From Saxidomus purpurata (Eukaryota; Mollusca; Bivalvia; Venerida; Veneridae), in assembly GCA_022818135.1 (NCBI GenBank), contig JAFMSR010000008.1, forward strand, positions 13,177,399-13,241,398: DNA of 64,000 nucleotides. The letters run 5' to 3'. The notes beneath the pieces are model-generated. The model was given only the letters and a program-made list of their open reading frames with translations. It was not told the DNA's origin and searched no databases. Both the position numbers and the translations under genes were made by a program. Position 1 is the first letter of the stretch, and each line of letters begins with the position of its first letter. Of the stretch, positions 59,001 to 64,000 are shown piece by piece.

Positions 59001-62000
59001 AATTTATTTAGCTGTGTTATAGCTAGGTCACAACCAATGTTAAAAGTTTGAAGTACACCAACTCACATTAGGTTAACTTGTTTCTAAGACTGCAAATATA
59101 TCATTTAACCTAATATTTGCACAAAACTGACTGGGTATTGCAGTAAGGTAAAACAAAACTCCCTATCTTCAAATTTTGTTAGGAACCAGTGTGCATGGGA
59201 TTCATCTTGGGGTCTTGGCAAGTTCACCCTGGTAGGAATCCCAGGGACTATAAACAATCTAAATAAAAAAATTATCATTTAACTTGTATCTAGTTACTAC
59301 TTATTTATAATTGCAGTCCAGCTGTTTTCTTCAGGTATATTTTTATGCATTTTCTTTCTTCGAGAATAAAGGGCCAGGACCTAACTTTTGAAATGCTTGA
59401 AGTTGTGTTGTGCTTCCATCACTGTTTTAGATATTTTACACAGTTGACATATTACATTACTTATGGCAAGCAATTCTACCTTTGCAGCCAAAGCAGTCTG
59501 AACTTGTAATTACATGGAATTTAAAGGGAGTGTTTTACAGTATGGCAAGCAACTATTGGTTAATTTGCACTGAAATGTATATTTTCAGGATGTTATTCGC
59601 AAGATGAATGTGAACCCATGCATCTGCGTACTAGACAGCTCTTTTGCCGTAATACAGCCATTTATCCGGGAGTGTGTCAAGGTTGCCTGGCAGATGAGTG
59701 CCCTTGCTCATCCACTTGATATTGCCGTGTCATCAAAGGCAGAACTTTACGATGATACCAAGTACGTTGCTATTTAATTTGAACAGCAAGTTGAGTAATA
59801 GATTATTTTTATATTAAATAAAAGGAGAATCAAAGAAAGTCATTAGAATGATAGTTGCTCAATTTTATTTATCAATGCTCATTCTAATTTAATATCTTTG
59901 TTATTATCAAGGTCTTGTATCTAAGGCATGTTTGTAAGTTGAGAGCTGACCTGATTAAACTGTTGTGTGTATAAAAATAGTAGCAGATATGACAGTTGAG
60001 AAGTCAGCCCTTGGCTAATTCTGATCTTGGTAACAAAGTTTCAGGATTTACCGCAGTATCTATTTTCCATTGACTGTTCATTTTAATGCACCACTGATGT
60101 AACATCATTTCTGATTGGCACTTCGTATTTATACTAATTATACCCCCACAAAGTGTAAGGGGGTGGTATACATTTACTTGATTCACATTGTCTGTCTGTC
60201 CGTCTGTCTGTAGACGGAATCTTGTGGACACTTAATCTTCAAACACCCTGGTCACAATTTAATGATACTTAACAGAAGTGATAAGTACCATGCCTAGTTG
60301 TGCATGGTCCATGTTTCAGGTCAAAGGTCAAGGTCACAGGGGCACGAGATAGTAAATTCATGTGCGCTCTTGACCCAGAAACCTCTGGTCACAATTTAAT
60401 GATATTTTACAGAAGTGATAAGTACTATGCCTAGTTGTGCATGGTCCATGTTTCGGGTCACTAGGTAAAAGGTCAAGGTCACAGGGGCACAAGAATTCAT
60501 GTGCGCTCTTAACCCAGAAACCTCTGGTCACAATTTAATGATATTTATTTAGTATTTTGTCACATTTGTAGATACCGCCGCAGCTATGACTCCGAGTACA
60601 CTGCACCTCTGGTAAACCACCACATCTGGCCAGCCCTACAGCAAGGGGCCTGCTGTAGAATGAAGGGAGAGTGTTGTACCAGAAGAGGCGCCTCATTGGT
60701 ATGTAACACATTAGTAACTACCAGTATGTACCTTCAAAATGACCATAAATAAACTTTCAATGCGTAGCAATGATTTGTCTGTATATTCCTTTGTTACATT
60801 TATTAGAAGAAATTTGTATGGTAAAGTAACAGGGTTGTGTATCCTTGAACCAATTAAATTTTGAAAGATTAAATGATTTTAAGACAAATATTCCGTATGA
60901 CTAATTCACCTGGTAATTTTTTAACTGTACATAAAAGTGATTCTTGATACAAATTTTGGATGTATAATGTTAACTTTCATCTTGTTCTTTGGAAGATTTC
61001 TCATTTTGGCTAATTTTACCTGCCTTTGGAAAAGGAGTTATGCATTCTAACTTCTATGAATGCCTCTCTCTCTCTCTCTTTGAGGTTGATTCCATCTGGA
61101 ATCAGTCTCAGAGTGATTAGTCTAAGTTGTAAGAACTTGTTTGGCATGAGAGAATAAATAAATTAGTATATATATTCTAATGACAAGAATCAGGCTATGA
61201 ATGTACATCAAATAATGAAAATACTTTATTTAGCACAATGTGAAAAGGCACAACAAATTGGTATACACTTTTTATATGAAGTTGTACAATTCATTTAGGG
61301 TGTTTTTATTCACATTCAAGTTTCACATTTTCAGCCATTATGGGTCAGTCATCACAATGTCACTTCTTTTCTGATCATTTAATGTAGAGATTCTTTCTTT
61401 TGTTCATAGACTGTTTCCCTTGAGAGCTCAGTAGCTTTGATATAAAGCTTGTATAAAAACACATTACATACAGCTTGAGACAGAATGTGACACTAAACAT
61501 ACTTCTACTTTTTGCATCATCAACCAGTTGTGTCCTTGAATGAAAGTTATGTTTTGTTTATTGTACCACTGTTGTCCATGTCATCTGGACCACTGCCTTT
61601 CTCATTTAAAAAATGTTTTCTTTTTTTTAAATACTAAATTATAGTAAAGTTTGGGCATTATTCTTCCATTTTCCTATGTGGTGATCTGTGGTAAATCACT
61701 TTCATTGCACTTATTCTTTCATTTACAGCTTTTCTTTGTTAATACTTTTGCAAGACATTAAATTACATTTTATATGTATCAAATTGATCATACTACCCTA
61801 TAGTTTTTAAAACTGTTTCATGAAAACATAAGGCAAAAATTATCTTATATATCCAACAGAATCCCTACTAGGTGTTACATGATGACTGAGGTATAGTTCC
61901 TGTTACAGTGCTTGTATGAGACCTATGTTATATATTCCCAGACATATTTTACTAACAAAGCAAATAGCATCACTATATATATTTTTACATATTCACAGAC

Positions 62001-63990
62001 TTTAAAATGTGTATTATACAGTTTGTAAAAATATCGGGCTTCATAATACTGAAGTTTTCAAATAGTTGGGCTCCAATGGTAAGAAGTAATTTATCAGTGA
62101 TCTGTAATTTTACTTCACAGTCAAGAAGAAGTCGTAGCCCAAATCGCTCTCGTTCAGTGAGTCCAGGTCCCCGTTCCCGATCCCGTTCTCGCTCAGTGAG
62201 CCCAACACGTCGCAGCCGATCCCCTAGTCCCCGCAGGCCAGGTTGGTGTTAACAGTTTAATTTTCACTGTATTGTTTCTGTAAATTCCTTGCACATTAAT
62301 TTATAATTTTTAGCTCTATTGAGTATGAAATGCTCAAGGTGAGTTATTGTGATCGCCTGGTGTCCGTCATCTGTCTGTCTGTTGTCTGTCCACACTTAAC
62401 TTTGTGTATGCAATAGAGGCTCCATTTATCACTGGATTTTCATCAAACTTGGTCAGCATGACTGCCTTGATGAAATCTAAGTCGAGGTTGAATTTGGGGT
62501 TATTATGGGTCAAAAACTATGTCATGGGTCAAATCATAGAAAAACCTTGTCTACATAATATAGGTTGCATTTTTCATTGGATCTTCGTGGAACTTAACTG
62601 AGTTCGAATATGGGTCATCTAAGGTAAAAAACTAGGTCACAAGGTTACATTTACAACCCGATCATCATATTAATTGGTCAGAATGTTCGTCTTGTCAAGG
62701 TGAAACAAAATGTTTGTGTTTATGATCAATTGTTTAGAGTTGAAGTTTGGTCACATATGTAGGTCTCAGGTGATCGATATACGGCCATTTTGGCCTTCTT
62801 GTATCATATCTAACTGAGTGGTTGTTACATGTTGTTTTGTTCCTGTGTTCAGAATTTATGCTTTCTAGACAGTTGTCAGCTGCAAGTTTTCATTCAATTC
62901 ATATGTAAAATTGTAACTGGTGTACTTGTTATATTTTTTATCAAAATTTCATCCATTTCTTGCACATTTTATATCCATACATTGTTTGTAGCAATCCTCA
63001 TAATTTTCAATGAACATGTACACAATTCCCAGGAAATTATGTCTTCCACTTAGTGATAGGGAGACATATTGATTTGGTGCTGTCTGTCTGTCTGCCTGTC
63101 TGTCAGTTTATCAGTCTGTCACATGGCATGTGGTCCAAACAGTATGCAACTTCTCCTACACCCCTGGGAGGATTTTACTGAAACTAGGTAGAAATGTCTA
63201 GTATCAAGTGTAGTTGTGCATATCATCAAGATTTTCCGCTTCATCTATTGTTTGTACGAGTTATGGACAATTTTGAGGTATATATCTTTATATATATATA
63301 AATATATTAAAAGATAAAAACACAGTCCATGAGATAATTCAATTATTATTTACCAACCGGTTTTGCTTTCCTGCTCATCAGGGCAAATATGGCGTCAAAA
63401 TATGTGTAATTGCTTAGAAAAGTATCTTTTAATATATATATTTAATAATATTCAGAGTTTCTTCTCCAAAACCCCTTGCTGGATTCATAAAACTTTGCAG
63501 GAAGCATCAGTATGAAGTCTAGTTGCGCATTTAATAATCAAGGTCAAGGTCGCAGGGACTTGAAAACTGAAAATCTTGAATGTGCTTCTTCAAAACCCTT
63601 TGCTGGATATTCATAGAATTTGCAGTCAGCATCAGTATGAAGTCTAGTTGTGCATATTATAATTTTGGGTCACTAGCTCAAAGGTCAAGGTCGCAGGGAC
63701 TGAAAGTTTTATCTGTCTGTGCTTTTTCTCCAAAACCTCTTGCTGGATTTTCATAAAGCTATGCAGAAAGCATCAGTAATAAGTCTAGTTGTGCATATTA
63801 TAATTTGGGGTCACTAGCTCTTAAGGTTAAGGTCATAGAGGTGGGAGACATACTGTTTCGTGAAAAACAATCTCTAGATAAAATTTGTTGTCAGTTGTTT
63901 CATAATAACAGTTTAAATGTTCATTCCTTATCATGTATATATATATATATCTTTATTTTTGCTGTTTTTACAGGGGTTCCAGTCTTCTAA
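34944..63990 (+). CDS. SPATA18: Mitochondria-eating protein (Mieap/SPATA18), complete
   Basis: Twelve exons (34,944-35,030; 46,769-46,874; 47,704-47,932; 48,282-48,377; 52,185-52,403; 52,907-53,038; 56,426-56,639; 56,904-57,062; 59,589-59,761; 60,572-60,698; 62,121-62,241; 63,974-63,990) total 1,680 bases, in frame, 559 residues (human about 538). The N terminus '[18 protein letters not shown]' and 'NTCDQN...KVQGQLF' match the vertebrate family. Residues about 100-290 are coiled coil. Residues about 325-514 are the Mieap C-terminal domain ('[10 protein letters not shown]', '[14 protein letters not shown]', 'MKGE...TRRGA'). An Arg-Ser tail ends GVPVF. In mammals the protein is a p53 target acting in mitochondrial quality control; the same role here is inferred. 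All introns are GT-AG. An additional duplicated exon, 48,438-48,532, is left out because it carries a stop. The poly(A) site lies outside the window. Confidence 0.92.
35779..37024 (+). mobile_element. Tandem-core element, family D, copy with a second internal head
   Basis: Starts TTTTTAGCTCGTCTGATTTT with 'GACGAGCTATTGTCGTCACT' and ends 'CCGCAGGCGGTGCTCTTGTT'. A second head-like 'TTTTTAGCTAGTCTGATTTT' at about 36,205 suggests one copy inserted in, or recombined with, another. A poly-G run (35,982-36,000) lies inside. Confidence 0.75.
37655..37830. repeat. Short palindromic GC-richer patch
   Basis: 'GGGCCGATTATCGCATAATTGGCCC' is an imperfect palindrome followed by 'GCGCGGGCCAATTATTTTAT'. A TGACGTCA occurs at 37,723-37,730. 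It may be the end of a degraded terminal-repeat element; the other end was not found. Confidence 0.35.
38930..39310. repeat. Tandem repeat, about 145-bp units
   Basis: 'CTATTTCTCAGCAACC(A/G)CTG' recurs at about 38,989, 39,129 and 39,272, with 'GATTATTTCTGTATAATAT' between units. Related in style to the other tandem-core elements. Confidence 0.65.
41957..44304. mobile_element. hAT-like non-autonomous element, interrupted
   Basis: CAGGGTTTGACACTAAC (41,957-41,973) and GTTAGTGTCGAACCCTG (44,288-44,304) are terminal inverted repeats with one mismatch, beginning CAGGG as hAT elements often do. CTCCT flanks both ends, a possible 5-bp target duplication shorter than the usual 8. A family C tandem element (42,862-44,047) sits inside. 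I recognise no transposase in the remainder. Confidence 0.7.
42862..44047 (+). mobile_element. Tandem-core element, family C, copy 2 (long)
   Basis: Starts TTTTTAGCTTGACTATTCGG and ends AATAGTCGAGCGTGCTGTCT plus TATGGACAGCTCTTGTT. It holds five tandem units with an exact period of 166 bp for the first three ('GACTTTGAAAATTTGG' at 43,084, 43,250 and 43,416). Units are nearly identical, so the array expanded recently. Nested in the hAT-like element. Confidence 0.85.
45851..46619 (+). mobile_element. Tandem-core element, family E (ATGCCCCCGAAG type)
   Basis: Starts TTTTTATGCCCCCGAAGGGT and closes with CTCTTTCGGGGGCAT, then GTGAGGGACAGCTCTTGTT. CCCCCGAA and TTCGGGGG form subterminal inverted repeats. 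The core has about four units with a 170-bp period ('CACATTCGTGTTTGGACTAT' at 46,081 and 46,251, variant at 46,421). Confidence 0.8.
46769..46874 (+). CDS. SPATA18: SPATA18 exon 2
   Basis: Acceptor TTTTCAG, donor GTAAGT. Encodes [20 protein letters not shown] and '[16 protein letters not shown]', the best-conserved part of the N-terminal region. 106 bp, phase 0 to 1. Confidence 0.93.
47179..47525 (+). mobile_element. Family A element, short copy in SPATA18 intron 2
   Basis: Starts TTTTTAGCTCGCCTGAGCAC, has 'GTCCGTCCACACTTAATCTT' and 'GGTTGCATTTTTCATTGGAT', and ends 'GCCAGGTGAGTGATAAAGGG' then 'GCCCTCTTGTT'. Confidence 0.75.
47704..47932 (+). CDS. SPATA18: SPATA18 exon 3
   Basis: Acceptor TTTCTAAAG, donor GTGAGT at 47,933. 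Encodes '[18 protein letters not shown]' (matches the family's 'IKSRLLPWL') and the start of the coiled coil, '[18 protein letters not shown]'. 229 bp, phase 1 to 2. Reading through the donor gives a TGA at once. Confidence 0.92.
48282..48377 (+). CDS. SPATA18: SPATA18 exon 4 (coiled coil, 32-residue cassette)
   Basis: Acceptor TTTGTTAG, donor GTAAGC. 96 bp, phase 2 to 2, so removal or duplication keeps the frame. Encodes [11 protein letters not shown] and ends '[10 protein letters not shown]'. Only 60 bases separate it from a homologous exon downstream. Confidence 0.88.
48438..48532 (+). pseudogene. SPATA18: Duplicated SPATA18 cassette exon with a one-base deficit and stop
   Basis: It has an intact acceptor (CTTACTTCAG) and donor (GTAAGATA) and begins [11 protein letters not shown]. 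Beyond an A run (48,490-48,495, six A) the frame shifts and meets TAA at once. The downstream part remains readable in the shifted frame as '[13 protein letters not shown]'. At 95 bp it is one base shorter than exon 4, and the two copies would match at 15 of 32 residues. As written, inclusion would truncate the protein near residue 192; skipping leaves the frame intact because flanking phases are both 2. It could be a poison exon, a decaying duplicate, or a homopolymer sequencing error in a normal exon. Confidence 0.8.
48533..52184 (+). other. SPATA18 intron between cassette exons and exon 5
   Basis: It contains a tandem-core element (49,127-49,900), an AT microsatellite (50,213-50,236), and otherwise AT-rich DNA with nothing recognised. 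The 139-codon minus-strand frame at 50,548-50,967 is unsupported. Confidence 0.7.
49127..49900. repeat. Tandem-core element with CCCCACC/GGTGGGG end
   Basis: 'AAACCCCCACCAAACATAGT' then 'TTGGGTGGGGGTGGGGAGAC' form a hairpin head. About four units of 140-150 bp follow, with 'CTCATGAACC(T/G)ATG(A/G)ATGGAATGTC', 'TTGCTCTGTAGCAT' and 'GTTCCAGTCTA(G/T)TGCACAC'. Confidence 0.65.
52185..52403 (+). CDS. SPATA18: SPATA18 exon 5 (coiled coil)
   Basis: Acceptor TATATTTAG, donor GTAAGG. Encodes [16 protein letters not shown], then '[18 protein letters not shown]' and a Ser/Pro-rich linker '[18 protein letters not shown]'. Phase 2 to 2. The opening 'LAAAEDEV' resembles exon 4 'LAETKDQV' and exon 6 'SADAQDEL'. 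Confidence 0.9.
52907..53038 (+). CDS. SPATA18: SPATA18 exon 6 (coiled coil)
   Basis: Acceptor GTACCCAG, donor GTAAAA. Encodes [20 protein letters not shown] and '[17 protein letters not shown]'. 132 bp, phase 2 to 2. Confidence 0.9.
53039..56425 (+). other. SPATA18 intron with a short tandem repeat
   Basis: About 53,150-53,560 carries 'TTTCCAGTCTGTATCTTCC(G/A)CATGCAT' twice (about 53,207 and 53,367) with 'CCATACC(A/C)CAAGGGT(A/G)TGTCATGC', period about 160 bp. The remainder is AT-rich with nothing recognised. Confidence 0.6.
56426..56639 (+). CDS. SPATA18: SPATA18 exon 7 (start of Mieap C-terminal domain)
   Basis: Acceptor GTTATAG, donor GTAAGA. Encodes '[18 protein letters not shown]' and '[18 protein letters not shown]', aligning with the vertebrate 'FSDAYSQARLDAQCLLR'. 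214 bp, phase 2 to 0. Confidence 0.93.
56904..57062 (+). CDS. SPATA18: SPATA18 exon 8
   Basis: Acceptor GCCAACAG, donor GTAAGT. Encodes '[18 protein letters not shown]' and '[18 protein letters not shown]', matching the family's 'AFHVAKMAFRHFK' and 'YVICHLDLYD'. 53 codons, phase 0 to 0. Confidence 0.94.
57063..59588 (+). other. SPATA18 intron with a family D fragment
   Basis: It holds the 3' part of a family D element (57,688-58,343) and a (CA)7 run near 58,487. The rest is unremarkable. Confidence 0.7.
57688..58343 (+). mobile_element. Family D element, 5'-truncated
   Basis: Begins at 'TTTCATTTAGGTCACTTACA' without the usual head and ends 'AAATCAGACGAAAGTCTGGC', 'GTAGGCGGTGCTCTTGTT'. A short insert near 57,950-58,020 ('GGGGCCCTTTGATCCCCTC') interrupts it. 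Confidence 0.7.
59589..59761 (+). CDS. SPATA18: SPATA18 exon 9
   Basis: Acceptor ATTTTCAG, donor GTACGT. Encodes '[18 protein letters not shown]', then '[18 protein letters not shown]' and '[16 protein letters not shown]'. Near-identical in plan to the vertebrate domain. 173 bp, phase 0 to 2. Confidence 0.94.
60131..60560. repeat. Tandem repeat in SPATA18 intron, about 125-150-bp units
   Basis: Head 'TACCCCCACAAAGTGTAAGG' with 'GGGGGTGGTATAC'. Then 'CTGGTCACAATTTAATGATA' recurs three times (about 60,249, 60,386 and 60,524) with 'GCCTAGTTGTGCATGGTCCA' and 'AAGGTCAAGGTCACAGGGGC'. The 3' terminus appears to be missing. Confidence 0.7.
60572..60698 (+). CDS. SPATA18: SPATA18 exon 10
   Basis: Acceptor CATTTGTAG, donor GTATGT. 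Encodes '[18 protein letters not shown]', '[15 protein letters not shown]' and 'TRRGAS', the most diagnostic stretch of the Mieap domain. 127 bp, phase 2 to 0. Confidence 0.95.
60699..62120 (+). other. SPATA18 intron, nothing recognised
   Basis: AT-rich, with a (CT)n run near 61,064-61,078. No repeats of the main families. Confidence 0.5.
62121..62241 (+). CDS. SPATA18: SPATA18 exon 11 (Arg-Ser tail)
   Basis: Acceptor TTCACAG. Encodes a dense RS/SP run ([18 protein letters not shown] and onwards). I end it at CCAG|GTTGGT, phase 1, because the next exon supplies GVPVF, like the vertebrate ending GLPRF. If the intron is retained the protein ends WC with a TAA at 62,250-62,252. Confidence 0.85.
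62312..62802 (+). mobile_element. Family A element in the last SPATA18 intron
   Basis: Starts TTTTTAGCTCTATTGAGTAT with 'GGTGAGTTATTGTGATCGCC' and ends 'TCTCAGGTGATCGATATACG', 'TTGGCCTTCTTGT'. Two to three core units. Confidence 0.75.
63040..63850. repeat. Tandem-core element in the last SPATA18 intron
   Basis: Head 'TTAGTGATAGGGAGACATAT'. Three to four units of about 150 bp with 'CTTGCTGGAT(T)TTCATA', 'GCATCAGTATGAAGTCTAGT' and 'AAGGTCAAGGTCGCAGGGAC'. A hairpin-like segment 'TATCTTTATATATATA' / 'TATCTTTTAATATATATA' at 63,280-63,440 interrupts it. Confidence 0.65.
63974..63990 (+). CDS. SPATA18: SPATA18 exon 12 (last five codons and stop)
   Basis: Follows TGTTTTTACAG. With the G carried over from exon 11 it reads G-V-P-V-F-TAA, in frame and very like the vertebrate C terminus. 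Only 10 bases remain before the window ends, so the 3' UTR is not seen. Confidence 0.8.
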
Positions 63991-64000
63991 GATTTAAAAA

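Overview
The window looks like the nuclear genome of a bivalve mollusc. It is AT-rich, its genes are split by introns of 60 bp to about 12 kb with GT-AG borders, and it is crowded with interspersed elements whose cores are tandem units of roughly 145-175 bp. Phrases such as 'TCAAGGTCAC', 'CAGATAACTC' and 'GAGCTATTGTG' recur in them, a style I know from bivalve genomes. The species cannot be named from sequence alone.

Three gene-sized coding units are supported. (1) 2,824-6,950, + strand: the last three exons of a gene entering from the left. It encodes a helical segment followed by a long Ser/Lys/Asn-rich disordered tail ending in TEV; I do not recognise the family. (2) 19,459-20,805, - strand: a Mab-21/cGAS-like nucleotidyltransferase exon with GS motif, D-x-D pair and a third acidic residue. 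A phase-compatible - strand exon at 28,531-28,788 encodes two transmembrane helices. Joined, they would give a 534-residue membrane-anchored nucleotidyltransferase. The join is my inference. (3) 34,944-63,990, + strand: a complete SPATA18/Mieap (mitochondria-eating protein) gene of 12 coding exons giving 559 residues, plus an extra duplicated coiled-coil exon (48,438-48,532) that is one base short and carries a stop.

Genes 2 and 3 are divergent, with about 6 kb between their starts. That gap holds a foldback element (about 30,036-30,866), a related copy (about 30,867-31,250), a large inverted repeat (33,992-34,360) and a pair of CRE-like TGACGTCA sites about 320 bp upstream of the SPATA18 start.

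The rest is mobile and repetitive DNA. A 965-bp terminal-inverted-repeat element has a 9-bp target duplication. A hAT-like element is interrupted by another repeat. There is a tRNA-derived SINE, several foldback elements, and at least six families of tandem-core elements. Most of the latter begin near TTTTTAGCTC and end near GCTCTTGTT, which fits non-autonomous Helentron/'pearl'-type elements. No tRNA, rRNA or CRISPR genes were seen. The likely biology is an ordinary mitochondrial quality-control gene beside a possibly unusual membrane nucleotidyltransferase gene.
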